Assembly: GCA_902575965.1 (NCBI GenBank)
Contig: CACGTM010000001.1
Location: 1 to 64,000, forward strand
Direction: 5' to 3'
DNA length: 64,000 nucleotides
Origin: an uncultured Alphaproteobacteria bacterium
GTDB taxonomy: Bacteria > Pseudomonadota > Alphaproteobacteria > Rhodospirillales > Rhodospirillaceae
The stretch's first letter is position 1, and every line of letters begins with the position of its first letter. Shown in pieces: positions 53,797-62,876 of the stretch. The position numbers were made by a program, and so were the translations under genes. The notes beneath the pieces are model-generated. The model did not search any database. It saw only the letters and a list, made by a program, of their open reading frames with translations, and had not been told where the DNA came from.

Positions 53797-55191
53797 TTAT
53801 TCGTATCTTGTATCTTTAAGTCTTATAGGTTTTTGTCTTTTTTCAACCTCCGTTAGATCAGAAAGTTGACCTGGTTTATAAAGTTCAACTATGACTTCAA
53901 TCCCAATTTTTGATTTAATAAGAGATTTTAATGACTCTTCTATATTATTTGATTTGGGGGAGTTAACTTCTATCATTACAATTAACTGGTCTCTTCCTGA
54001 CGAATCCCGAATAGCTTTACAAAAAAATTCTCCATTAGTTTCATCTCTCTCACTTATAACTTTTCCTATTCCGTTAGGAAAAATATTTATTCCTTTAAGT
54101 TTTATCATATTATCTGAGCGACCAAAGATTTTTTTTAGTCTTCTAAATGGTAGCTTGATATTATTTTGTTCTTCACAGAATGCTGAAATATCATGAGTAT
54201 TGAACCGAATCATTGGATACAAGTCATCCTTAAATAAAACTGTATTAACTACATTTCCTTGCTCTCCTTTATTCACAGGCTTATTACTTTCAATGTCAAG
54301 TAATTCTAAGTAGTGTGCATCTTCCCATATGTACATTCCATCATGGTCTGGACCTTCGCTGCAAATAATTCCTGTATCACCTACACCATACCAATCAAAG
54401 CATTCAGCACCTCCCCATAAGTTAGAAATTTCATTTCTATCTTCCAATCCAAAATGGCCTGAAATTATTCTTATCGGTATATCCTTTCCTGGTTCAACAC
54501 CCATCTCATGAGCTACTTGCGCAAGTCTCTTAATATAATCCACAAAACCTATTAAAACAGTTGTTTTAAATCTTTGCATAATTCCAATTTGTTGAGTTGA
54601 TCTAGTTTCAAGTCCAGTTCCCGCGGAACATAAAATTGCATTTGTAAAATGAATAATTGCTTCACGCATGTAATGACCTGCATTAACCATACCATGACCA
54701 TAGACAGAGTGAACAATATCTGATCCCTTCAGGCCTTGCCAAAGATATGCCCTTGCTACTAGAAGATTCTGAATTTCACGGGTTTTAGGGCTGAACAAAA
54801 TTACTTGAGGCGCTCCAGTTGTTCCAGAGGTAGTATGCATAACTGCATGATTGTGGTTATCTTCATTCATGTGTGTGCCAGAAAAATCTCCAAACGGTGG
54901 ATTATTTGCTATGGAATTCATTAAATCTTTTTTATCAAAGGTTGGTATCTTTACGATATCTTCTAATTTATTTATATCTCCCGGAACAAGGCCATCTCTT
55001 TTCCAGTGTTTTTCATAAAATGGAATATTCCATGCTCGATTCACGCATTTTAGAAATTTTTTTTCTTGGATTGATCGCAGTTCATCTTTACTCATCGCAA
55101 TAAACTTGTCTGTAAATTCTTTATCAATTGGATGATCTGTCAATATTTCTTTAACATCAAATCCAGAAAAATATGGTGGGATTTTAGTCAT
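53797..55191 (-). CDS. Phenylacetate-CoA-ligase-like AMP-dependent ligase
   Basis: A 464-residue adenylate-forming enzyme of the PaaK branch. MHTTSGTTGAPQVILFSP near residue 117 is the ATP loop, and IRFNTHDISAF, RSDNMIKLKGINIFP and the C-terminal RLKKIFGR segment match PaaK. It activates an aromatic or short acid to CoA. It is the last gene of the leftward dehydrogenase-hydratase-reductase operon, 11 bases after the dehydrogenase. No paaABCDE is present, so phenylacetate itself need not be the substrate. Confidence 0.88.
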   Translation of the reverse strand: MTKIPPYFSGFDVKEILTDHPIDKEFTDKFIAMSKDELRSIQEKKFLKCVNRAWNIPFYEKHWKRDGLVPGDINKLEDIVKIPTFDKKDLMNSIANNPPFGDFSGTHMNEDNHNHAVMHTTSGTTGAPQVILFSPKTREIQNLLVARAYLWQGLKGSDIVHSVYGHGMVNAGHYMREAIIHFTNAILCSAGTGLETRSTQQIGIMQRFKTTVLIGFVDYIKRLAQVAHEMGVEPGKDIPIRIISGHFGLEDRNEISNLWGGAECFDWYGVGDTGIICSEGPDHDGMYIWEDAHYLELLDIESNKPVNKGEQGNVVNTVLFKDDLYPMIRFNTHDISAFCEEQNNIKLPFRRLKKIFGRSDNMIKLKGINIFPNGIGKVISERDETNGEFFCKAIRDSSGRDQLIVMIEVNSPKSNNIEESLKSLIKSKIGIEVIVELYKPGQLSDLTEVEKRQKPIRLKDTRYE

Positions 55192-55202
55192 TCACTTTAT
55201 CC

Positions 55203-56384
55203 TTAATAGGACTTGGGAAGCCCAAGTACATTTTGGGATATGTATGCAAGAATAAGGTTTGTTGATATGGGTGCAACTTGATACAGTCTTGTCTCTCTAA
55301 ATTTTCTCTCGATATCATATTCTTCAGCAAAAGCAAAACCTCCATAGGTCTGAACGCATGCTTCTGCAGCTTGCCAAGCTGATTCTGCCGCCAGCATCTT
55401 ACCAATATTTGCTTCTTCGGCACATTTATCATTATTGTCAAATTTAATTGCAGCTTGTTTTACTATCAAGTCAGCAGCTTTGTAAGATGCATATGCTTTA
55501 GCAATCGGAAATTGTACACCTTGATTCTTCCCAATAGCTGAGCCAAATACTTCTCTTTCTTTTGCATAGTTTGTTGCTTTATTAATGAACCATTGTGCAT
55601 CTCCAATGCACTCTGAGGCTATAAGTGTTCTTTCGGCATTCATTCCATCAAGAATATATTTAAACCCATTTCCTTCCTCGCCAATTAAATTCTCTTCAGG
55701 AACCTTCACATTATCCATAAAAACTTCTGTGCTAGAGTGGTTCATCATTGTTTTTATCGGCCTTATCGTCATGCCCTTCTTGAGGGCTTCACGCATATCA
55801 ACCATAAAAACTGATAATCCCTTTCCTTTTTGTTGAACTTTATCGATAGGAGTGGTTCTTGCTAGCAAGACCATATAATCCGAATGTTCCGCTCGACTGG
55901 TCCAAATCTTTTGGCCGCTTATTAGGTACTCTTTATTTTTTCTAGTAGCCATTGTTTTAAGTGAAAGTGTATCCGTCCCCGAAGTTGGCTCAGTTACTCC
56001 AAATGCTTGAAGGCGTATTTCTCCAGATGCTATCTTTGGGAGCCACCTTTTTTTTTGTTCATCACTTCCATGCTTCAATATTGTGCCCATTGTGTACATT
56101 TGTGCATGACATGCACCTGCATTACATCCATTCTTATGTATTTCTTCAAGGATAACACAAGCTGCTTCTAGTCCTAACCCTGCCCCACCATATTTCTCGG
56201 GTATTAAAACCGCTAAAAATCCTGACTCAGTCATCGCATTAACAAAACTAGTAGGGTATTCTCTCTTGTCGTCAAGCTTTCTCCAATATTCACCAGGAAA
56301 TTCTTTGCATAGGGACTGGACAGAATCTCTTATAGCACTTAACTCTTCTTGAGATACTTTTTTATTTATAGCCTCATTTCTCAT
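55203..56384 (-). CDS. Acyl-CoA dehydrogenase with a shifted catalytic base
   Basis: A 393-residue flavoprotein dehydrogenase with FGVTEPTSGTDTL, KIWTSRAEHSDYMVLLAR, VFMDNVKVPEENLIGEEGNG and the final GGFAFAEEYDIERKFRE. The usual C-terminal catalytic Glu (YEGT) reads YQVAPIST. Glu251 in DGMNAERTLIA stands where isovaleryl-CoA and long-chain enzymes place their base, so it is probably active on a branched or long acyl-CoA. It ends with the LGLPKSY tail common to that subgroup. Confidence 0.92.
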   Translation of the reverse strand: MRNEAINKKVSQEELSAIRDSVQSLCKEFPGEYWRKLDDKREYPTSFVNAMTESGFLAVLIPEKYGGAGLGLEAACVILEEIHKNGCNAGACHAQMYTMGTILKHGSDEQKKRWLPKIASGEIRLQAFGVTEPTSGTDTLSLKTMATRKNKEYLISGQKIWTSRAEHSDYMVLLARTTPIDKVQQKGKGLSVFMVDMREALKKGMTIRPIKTMMNHSSTEVFMDNVKVPEENLIGEEGNGFKYILDGMNAERTLIASECIGDAQWFINKATNYAKEREVFGSAIGKNQGVQFPIAKAYASYKAADLIVKQAAIKFDNNDKCAEEANIGKMLAAESAWQAAEACVQTYGGFAFAEEYDIERKFRETRLYQVAPISTNLILAYISQNVLGLPKSY

Positions 56385-56440
56385 TAAAAAAACCTTTTAG
56401 AATTTATTTTTAAAACTTTTCAATCATATAAATTTAAGAA

Positions 56441-56959
56441 TTAATAACCAGCTTCTTCTTCCAGATTATTATCACGGCCCATTACGAGTATTGTTCTTTT
56501 ATACGAGCAAATAATATCATGATTTTGATTCTTCCCAATTGTTTCAACAGTCACAATTCCTTGTCCAGGACGAGATTTGCTTGGTCTCTTATCAAGAACT
56601 TTTGACTCAGCATAAATTGTATCTCCAGCAAAAACAGGATGGGACATTTTTATATCAGTCCACCCTAGGTTTGCTATAGCTTTTTGGCTAATGTCAGAAA
56701 CACTCATTCCAGTAATAATAGATAATGTTAATGTTGAAACTATAAGTGGTTTTTTGAACTCGGTATGTTTTGCATATTCTACATCAAAATGAAGAGGGTG
56801 AGTATTCATTGTTAAAGTTGTAAACCAAATATTATCAGTTAGCGTTAATGTTCTTCCAGGCCGGTGTTCATAAATATCTCCAACCTTAAAATCTTCGAAA
56901 TATCTTCCTCCTCTCTCGCGGTATCTATTTTCTCCTACATTAGCCGCTTCTACAACCAT
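56441..56959 (-). CDS. MaoC-family enoyl-CoA hydratase-like protein
   Basis: A 172-residue hot-dog-fold protein with the R-hydratase motif TDNIWFTTLTMNTHPLHFD, where Asp and His form the catalytic pair, and HPVFAGDTIYAESKVL downstream. Alphaproteobacterial relatives include mesaconyl-CoA and itaconyl-CoA hydratases. Between an acyl-CoA dehydrogenase and an SDR it would hydrate the 2-enoyl-CoA. Confidence 0.88.
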   Translation of the reverse strand: MVVEAANVGENRYRERGGRYFEDFKVGDIYEHRPGRTLTLTDNIWFTTLTMNTHPLHFDVEYAKHTEFKKPLIVSTLTLSIITGMSVSDISQKAIANLGWTDIKMSHPVFAGDTIYAESKVLDKRPSKSRPGQGIVTVETIGKNQNHDIICSYKRTILVMGRDNNLEEEAGY

Positions 56960-56970
56960 ATTGATCTCCT

Positions 56971-57843
56971 TTATTTATTTATACTTATTGGTCTTGGAAT
57001 TTGTTTTTCAAAAGCCTCAGCAATCTCATGCCTTGTTCCAAACCATACACCATCATAACGTTTAACGTGTTCAAGGAATTTCTTGAGAGCATTAATTCTT
57101 CCAGGTCGTCCAATGATACGTAAATGAACCCCAATAGACATAATTCTCGGGCTAACGGTATTCGACTCTTTGTAAAGCCATTCAAATGTATCAATTAAGT
57201 ATTTACACCAATTGTCAGGGGTGTAAGAAGCATCAATCCACATCTTCATATCATTTGTATCAAGGGCATATGGAGAAATTACTATTGCTTTACCGTCAAC
57301 TATATCCCATCGAGGAAAATCATCGGAGTAGTCATCCATGTGGTAGAGGTAACCTTCCTCCGTTAGGATCTTTCTTGTATTTTCTGTAAGTACGTAACGC
57401 GATAACCAACCAGATGGATATTTTCCTGTTGTTTTCTTAATTGACTCTTTCGCTTTAACTATGAAGTCTCTTTCTTTTGTTTCATCCATCCAGTGTTGAT
57501 GTGCCCACCTATACCCATGTGCACATACCTCATGCTGATTTCTAATTATTTCTTTTGTTAATTCAGGTGCTCTTTCGAGGGCTAGAGCGGCTGCAGTAAA
57601 AGTGGCATTTATATTATAATCAGAAAGTAATTTTAAAATTCTTGGAGCGCCTGCTCTAATACCATATTGGTAATTTGTTTCATTGCCAAAATTTCTCCCT
57701 TTTTTCATTACAACTTGTAATTCATCGACAGGATCAGGTCGAGGGTCCCCATCATTGACATTTTCTTCTGCCCCCTCCTCTACATTTACAACCAGAGAAA
57801 CTGCTAGTTTGCTATTATTAGGCCAAGTAAAATTTAAGGGCAT
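56971..57843 (-). CDS. PuuE-like polysaccharide-deacetylase-fold hydrolase (third copy)
   Basis: A 290-residue PuuE/allantoinase-type protein. After the first strand it has VVNVEEGAEENVNDGD, matching the NYEEG-type signature of PuuE, then YGIRAGAPRIL, EVCAHGYRWAHQHWMDE and GWLSRY. Longer in-frame starts would run into the SDR gene. The ATG used here is three bases from the SDR stop and has GGAG upstream. It is closer to known PuuE than the two copies near 24-26 kb. A cyclic amide or ureide substrate is likely, but allantoin is not proven. Confidence 0.85.
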   Translation of the reverse strand: MPLNFTWPNNSKLAVSLVVNVEEGAEENVNDGDPRPDPVDELQVVMKKGRNFGNETNYQYGIRAGAPRILKLLSDYNINATFTAAALALERAPELTKEIIRNQHEVCAHGYRWAHQHWMDETKERDFIVKAKESIKKTTGKYPSGWLSRYVLTENTRKILTEEGYLYHMDDYSDDFPRWDIVDGKAIVISPYALDTNDMKMWIDASYTPDNWCKYLIDTFEWLYKESNTVSPRIMSIGVHLRIIGRPGRINALKKFLEHVKRYDGVWFGTRHEIAEAFEKQIPRPISINK

Positions 57844-57845
57844 TG

Positions 57846-58679
57846 TTAGTGATACTCCTCTCCACCAGAAACATTTATCGCTTCTGCAGTAATATAATTT
57901 GATTCTTCTGCACAAATAAATGCACACGTATTGGCAATATCTTCAACTCTTCCGACTCTTCCAAGTGGAATACGTGAGCGCATATCATTTAAGTATTCTC
58001 TTTCAGATTTTCCTTGGGCATTCGACATAAAACTATTTTGCCAAGCTCCTAAACCTGTTGTTATATGATTTGGGCAAATTGCATTAACTGTGATTTCATG
58101 CTCAGCTAATTCGAGCGCTGCTACGCGTGTTAATCCTATTAAGCCATGCTTAGAAGAAGTATATGCTGCAGTATGGGAAAATCCTGATTTGGCTGCTTGG
58201 CTGGCAATATTAATTATTCTTCCGCCTTCCCCCTGTTTAATCATTTCTTTTGCTGCGTATTTTATTCCAAAGAAGCAACCTCTTAGATTTACTCCTAGAA
58301 CTGCATCCCAGTTTTCTTGTGAAGTTTCAATTAGAGGCCCAAATAAATATCCAATTCCAGCATTATTAACGAGAATATCAATTTTACCATATGTTCTAAC
58401 TGTAAAGTCAATTAAACCTTTAACTTCTTCCTCAATTAGCATATCGGCCGTAAACCCAGATGCATCTCCACCCATGTTATTAATTTTATTTACAGTTTGC
58501 GATACTTCTTCTTGTATACCAACCCCATGCCTGGGTGCGATTTCTCCTTTTGTTTTTCCAATGTCATGAACGACGATTTTACATTTTTCTTTTGCTAATC
58601 TAAATGCTATAGCTTGACCAATGCCTTTATCGCGGCCACTCCCAGTAATTACTGCAACTTTATTTTCCAAATTATTCAT
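57846..58679 (-). CDS. Short-chain dehydrogenase/reductase
   Basis: A 277-residue Rossmann enzyme with TGSGRDKGIGQAIA for cofactor binding, NNAG at about residue 107, catalytic Ser in INIASQAAKSG and the Tyr-x3-Lys pair in AAYTSSKHG near 175. The C-terminus ends in NVSGGEEY. It is probably NAD-dependent, oxidising a hydroxyacyl intermediate in this operon. It starts 15 bases after the membrane-protein gene. Confidence 0.9.
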   Translation of the reverse strand: MNNLENKVAVITGSGRDKGIGQAIAFRLAKEKCKIVVHDIGKTKGEIAPRHGVGIQEEVSQTVNKINNMGGDASGFTADMLIEEEVKGLIDFTVRTYGKIDILVNNAGIGYLFGPLIETSQENWDAVLGVNLRGCFFGIKYAAKEMIKQGEGGRIINIASQAAKSGFSHTAAYTSSKHGLIGLTRVAALELAEHEITVNAICPNHITTGLGAWQNSFMSNAQGKSEREYLNDMRSRIPLGRVGRVEDIANTCAFICAEESNYITAEAINVSGGEEYH

Positions 58680-58694
58680 TCTAACCTCAATAGT

Positions 58695-59366
58695 CTAAAA
58701 AGGTTTCCACACTCCAATAGCCCCGGCACATCCAACAAGAAACCAAATTCCAAATATCGGAATTCGAGTTATGTAAAGCGACTTTTTCATTATTTTTAAG
58801 TCCTGAGGGTTTTCTCCACTTGACATGATATTTGCAAAAGCTTTGCCAAAGGGACGCATGGTATAACGGGAAGCTATTCCGCAAAATACGGTTGCGGACC
58901 ATATTAGTAGTTTTGCAGCAAGCCAATTATCATTAGTTATTCCTATTCCATTAAGTGACCTTAGAGCAATAATTGAAATTGAAATGGCAATTATCCATCT
59001 CATAGATAGATCAACTTTTCTTATTAATTCAATCTTTCTATCACTTGATTTTTTTAGAAAAAGAGTAATTACGAAATAAATCCAAAAGAATGTAATTGCC
59101 CAAATAAAAAAGAGCCAATTAATATCAAGGTCAAACCATTGAATGCTGCCCATTGTAAATCCTAGGGCAATAACTAGAGGCATGCAAACTCTTGGGAATT
59201 GATCAAGCCAGTGCATTATTTTTAAAACAAAAGTTCTAGATTCCTTTGATAAGCCAGGTTTAATTAAAATACCAGAAGAATAAAAGACACCTAGGTCACC
59301 TCCTAGCCAATAAACAAAACAAAGCAGATGAAGAAATAGAAGTATTTGATATAAATCTAAAGACAT
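58695..59366 (-). CDS. Integral membrane protein, CopD/DUF2269-like
   Basis: A 223-residue protein with six or so hydrophobic segments. The first, ILLFLHLLCFVYWLGGDLG, has the His-x7-Trp-x-Gly pattern of CopD and DUF2269 membrane proteins, and more His and Trp residues lie in later helices. It may be a haem- or metal-associated membrane protein, but no function is shown. It is the first gene of the leftward operon. The 170 bases upstream contain nothing recognisable beyond AT-rich DNA. Confidence 0.7.
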   Translation of the reverse strand: MSLDLYQILLFLHLLCFVYWLGGDLGVFYSSGILIKPGLSKESRTFVLKIMHWLDQFPRVCMPLVIALGFTMGSIQWFDLDINWLFFIWAITFFWIYFVITLFLKKSSDRKIELIRKVDLSMRWIIAISISIIALRSLNGIGITNDNWLAAKLLIWSATVFCGIASRYTMRPFGKAFANIMSSGENPQDLKIMKKSLYITRIPIFGIWFLVGCAGAIGVWKPF

Positions 59367-59536
59367 TTTTTATGATCCTAAAGTATACAAGAGCAGAGAT
59401 TAATATTTTTTATTAACAAACCTTAACAGTCAAGAAGTCATTATGCTAATGTATTTTTTTAAATTAATAATATATTTTTTTTATGACAGATAATTTTATT
59501 AATTAAACTGGTTCTTCAATCAATAAGTGGGGATTT

Positions 59537-60541
59537 ATGACTAAAATTAACAAACAAGTTCAACTAGAACAGCAGCCGGAGGGTAAGCCAACTGAAAAAG
59601 ATTTTCGTATTGTTGAAACTGAAGTCTCTTCTCCTAAAGACGGAGAGTTTTTGGCTAAGAACCTTTTTCTCTCTCTTGATCCATATATGCGTGGTGCAAT
59701 TGCAGGTAAGCATATGGGGCATACACGCTTAAATCAGGGCGATTTGATTGGCGGAAGGTGTGTGTCTGAAGTCATAGAGTCAAATAATTCAACATATAAA
59801 GTTGGCGACAGAATAGTAATTGAGTCAGGTTGGCAAGAATATGTTTTATCATCTGGCCAAAAAGAACATGGAATTAGAATTATTAACTCAAGTAAGGCCA
59901 GTCTGTCAGCTTCTTTAGGTGTTTTAGGTATGCCAGGTTTAACTTCTTGGGCAGGGGTTGAATGCTTATCTAAACCAACTTTAGGGGAAACTTTTGTGGT
60001 TACAGCAGCAGCGGGGCCTGTTGGAGGAACTGCTGGGCAGCTTGCAAAATTAAAGGGCGCTCATGTTGTGGGAGTTGCGGGTTCGAAGGAGAAATGTTCT
60101 ATTGCAGTGAATCATTACGGCTTTGACGCATGCGTTAATTATAATGATCCAAATTGGTTAGAAAATTTATCAAAAGAATGCCCAAGGGGTATAGATCTTT
60201 ATTTTGATAATGTTGGGGGTCTTGTCCTTGATCAAATTAGTGACCAACTTAATCTATATGGAAGGATTATATTGTGTGGATTTGTATCACAATATAATAA
60301 TAAAGAATGGCATGGGCATAATCTAGGTAAATATGTTGGAAAAAGAGCTAACCTATTAAGTGTTGTAGTTTATGATTACTACGATAGGTTTGAAGAATTT
60401 TTAAACGTAGCAATTCCATTAGTTGAGTCAGAAAAATTGAAGTATAAAGAAGATAAAGTTGTAGGGATTGATTTGGCGCCAAAGCATTTTTCAAAATTAA
60501 TGTCAGGTGAAAATGTTGGAAAGGCTCTTGTTGAATTTTGA
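59537..60541 (+). CDS. NADP-dependent medium-chain reductase (CurA/PTGR-like)
   Basis: A 334-residue zinc-independent MDR enzyme of the CurA, leukotriene-B4 dehydrogenase and enoyl reductase branch. LFLSLDPYMRGAI and VTAAAGPVGGTAGQLAKLKG are diagnostic, and no structural or catalytic zinc Cys set is present. It reduces alpha,beta-unsaturated carbonyls. GGGG lies about six bases before the ATG. A small DUF1330 gene follows after 46 bases. Confidence 0.92.
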   Translation: MTKINKQVQLEQQPEGKPTEKDFRIVETEVSSPKDGEFLAKNLFLSLDPYMRGAIAGKHMGHTRLNQGDLIGGRCVSEVIESNNSTYKVGDRIVIESGWQEYVLSSGQKEHGIRIINSSKASLSASLGVLGMPGLTSWAGVECLSKPTLGETFVVTAAAGPVGGTAGQLAKLKGAHVVGVAGSKEKCSIAVNHYGFDACVNYNDPNWLENLSKECPRGIDLYFDNVGGLVLDQISDQLNLYGRIILCGFVSQYNNKEWHGHNLGKYVGKRANLLSVVVYDYYDRFEEFLNVAIPLVESEKLKYKEDKVVGIDLAPKHFSKLMSGENVGKALVEF

Positions 60542-60587
60542 TTAACATTAAAATACTTTTGTAAATTATGGAAAAAGGGAGAAAATT

Positions 60588-60887
60588 ATGACAGTTTATG
60601 TAATTGGTCAGGCAAGAGTTGATGATCCGGAGGGGTTTAAAAATTATTCTGCGAAGGTTGCAGGTCTCGCTGAAAAATTTGGAGGTAAATTAATAGCAGC
60701 AGGTGGCCCTGGTGAAAAAACTATTATAGAGGGAGACCAGTTTGAAGATGGAAAGGTTGTGATATTCAAGTATCCTTCACTTGAAGCATATCAGGATTAT
60801 GTTAATTCTCAGGAATATCAAGAGGGAAAGTCATTGCGTATTAATTCGGGAACACTTGATGTTTGTGTAGTTCCATCTATAGAATAA
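60588..60887 (+). CDS. DUF1330 family protein
   Basis: A 99-residue ferredoxin-like protein of the DUF1330 family, with VYVIGQARVDDPEGFKNY, GGKLIAAGG and VVIFKYPSLEAYQDYVNSQEYQ. Members are small dimeric proteins of unknown role often found beside oxidoreductases, as here. AGGGAG lies eight bases before the start. It converges on the TRAP permease gene with a three-base gap. Confidence 0.9.
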   Translation: MTVYVIGQARVDDPEGFKNYSAKVAGLAEKFGGKLIAAGGPGEKTIIEGDQFEDGKVVIFKYPSLEAYQDYVNSQEYQEGKSLRINSGTLDVCVVPSIE

Positions 60888-60890
60888 ATT

Positions 60891-62204
60891 TTATTTGATT
60901 AGAAATAATGATAGCTCTGGTACAAACATAACTACAATTAGACAGGCTATCATTATTAAGATGAATGGAAGGACACCCTTAACTATAGTTAAGAAATCCT
61001 CCCTAAATGCACCCATTGCGATAATAATATTCAATCCCATGGGTGGAGTTAGATAGCCTATTTCAAGGTTTACAATCATCATTATGCCAAAGTGGATCAT
61101 GTTCATTCCATAGTCACTTGCCATTGGTGGTAGGAGTGGGCTTAATATTAGAATTGCTGAGCCAATATCAAGGAATAGTCCAACGGCCAAGAGTAAAATA
61201 TTAGTCATGAATAAGAACAAGAGTTTGGAGTCAATAAAATTAGTCATAGCCTCAACAATGATTGCGGGTACTTGTTCATAAGTCATGAATACATTAAGAG
61301 ATAAAGCGATAGTAAGTATTGGAAATAAGCTTCCCATTAAGGAAGATGTTTCTCCAACAACATTCCAAACTAACACGCTAGATTCTCTAAGTGTTTTCTT
61401 TAGTTGAGCTATTTTTCCTGTCAACAAAAGAATCAATCCCCTTTTATGTGCAAATATTTCAACCGCTAGTGCAGTTAGCACTGCTACTGCTGCAGATTCT
61501 GTTGGAGTAAAATATCCAGAGTATATTCCTCCAAGGATTACAAAGGGAGTGAGGAGAGCAAATATGGCTTGCTTAAAGCTTAAAGTAATATCACTAAGCT
61601 TCCAAAGCTTACCTCTTCTTGACCTATTTATTATCATTGCGTAAAAACTCAGTGCAACAAGTAAAAGTATTGCTGGTCCAGTTCCTGCCAAAAATAAATC
61701 TGCAATAGACTCCTGTGTCATTACACCATAAAGGATTAGGGGTATTGAAGGAGGGATAATTATCCCTAACGTTCCTCCAGCACAAAGCATTCCTATTGAA
61801 AAAGGTCTCGAGTAACCTTCTTCTATTAATGCTGGATACATTATTGAACCAACTGCCAAGAGGGTTACAGCCGAGGACCCAGAGATGGCAGCAAAAACAC
61901 CACAAGAAAGTAGTCCAGCGATGGCTAACCCTCCAGGAATTGGTGCGGTAATCGCTCTCATGAGTTTAATTAATCTTGCTGCAATGGAGCCTTTAGACAT
62001 TATAGTTCCAGCTAATATATACAAAGGAATAGAGAGTAGAACTTCGCGATTCGATGCATCCCACATGTCATAGACGACATTCATCAGCTCCCCTCCGCCA
62101 TAAAAATAATATGACCAAAAGGTTGCTACCCCTAATAAAACAATAATATTCATCCGAAGAATGAGAAGAGTAATTAGAATAATAGCTAGAATGATACCGC
62201 TCAT
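60891..62204 (-). CDS. dctM: TRAP transporter large permease, DctM
   Basis: A 437-residue membrane protein of the DctM family, the sodium-coupled transport subunit. It has about twelve hydrophobic segments and the family motifs LSIPLYILAGTIMSKGSIA, FAAISGSSAVTLLAVGSIMYP, GTLGIIIPPSIPLI and LTPPMGLNIIIAMG. It follows dctQ by five bases. No dctP is adjacent, so the receptor must be encoded elsewhere. Confidence 0.95.
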   Translation of the reverse strand: MSGIILAIILITLLILRMNIIVLLGVATFWSYYFYGGGELMNVVYDMWDASNREVLLSIPLYILAGTIMSKGSIAARLIKLMRAITAPIPGGLAIAGLLSCGVFAAISGSSAVTLLAVGSIMYPALIEEGYSRPFSIGMLCAGGTLGIIIPPSIPLILYGVMTQESIADLFLAGTGPAILLLVALSFYAMIINRSRRGKLWKLSDITLSFKQAIFALLTPFVILGGIYSGYFTPTESAAVAVLTALAVEIFAHKRGLILLLTGKIAQLKKTLRESSVLVWNVVGETSSLMGSLFPILTIALSLNVFMTYEQVPAIIVEAMTNFIDSKLLFLFMTNILLLAVGLFLDIGSAILILSPLLPPMASDYGMNMIHFGIMMIVNLEIGYLTPPMGLNIIIAMGAFREDFLTIVKGVLPFILIMIACLIVVMFVPELSLFLIK

Positions 62205-62209
62205 AATTT

Positions 62210-62713
62210 TTAGTTATTTCTTGGTGTTTCAGGAGGAATAGGTCTTAATTCTAAAAAAATTCCGTAAATTGTATGCCTAATAGCAACAAGGGTAAACCCG
62301 AGAACTATTACACTTTGTATTGGCCAAATAGGCCAACGGAGCACTGCGGTTACATCTTGTAGTTCGAAGCTTTCTTTCGTAACACTGAAAGCTATGAATG
62401 CAACAAAAAAGCAAAAGAGTGCAAACCCAAATTCACTAATTCTGTTTGCTGCGTTATCCCATTTTATTAAAATGTTATCTGCAAATCGGGGGCGAAAATG
62501 TGATCCGTTGGCAGAGGCTAAAGCAATACCAATATATGCGACAACTATCATCCCCACTACTCCGACTTGAGGTGCACCAAACCATCCTGATCCAGTTATT
62601 TCTCGACTAAGAACATCGCCCATAAGCGCGCCAGCCATTACAACAAAGGCAATAAAGCACATAAGTTGCTCAAAAATTTTGAGAAAGTGTAAAAATTTTT
62701 TTGCTATTTGCAA
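62210..62713 (-). CDS. dctQ: TRAP transporter small permease, DctQ
   Basis: A 167-residue protein with four membrane helices at about residues 15-35, 48-68, 90-110 and 128-150. The helix-2 to helix-3 link carries the small-permease pattern, and KWDNAANRISEF lies in a cytoplasmic loop. It pairs with DctM directly downstream. The expected solute receptor gene is missing upstream; the only DctP here is 20 kb away beside an RND pump. Confidence 0.9.
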   Translation of the reverse strand: MQIAKKFLHFLKIFEQLMCFIAFVVMAGALMGDVLSREITGSGWFGAPQVGVVGMIVVAYIGIALASANGSHFRPRFADNILIKWDNAANRISEFGFALFCFFVAFIAFSVTKESFELQDVTAVLRWPIWPIQSVIVLGFTLVAIRHTIYGIFLELRPIPPETPRNN

Positions 62714-62786
62714 AGATAATCTCCAAAATGAAATTTGTAGTTTGAGGTTTACTTTATATTCTTTGGGTGGTTTTGCAAACCGCTCC

Positions 62787-62809
62787 TATTAAAGATATTA
62801 ACTTTAATA
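62787..62809. promoter_or_regulatory. Inverted repeat between dctQ and the GST gene
   Basis: TATTAAAG and CTTTAATA form a perfect 8-bp inverted repeat around a 7-base centre, between the divergent dctQM and GST genes. TATAAT overlaps its right end at 62808-62813, but no matching -35 lies 16-18 bases before it. An operator is possible; AT-rich chance is the main alternative. Confidence 0.4.
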
Positions 62810-62876
62810 TAATAATTGATGTTTATTGAAGTTAATTAAATAAGTATTGAGATTTTTACAAAGTTTAGAGGGTTAT

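Noticed and set aside
58090-58569. Open frame of 159 codons opposite the SDR gene
   Set aside because: The SDR motifs lie on the other strand and this frame has no domain or ribosome-binding site.
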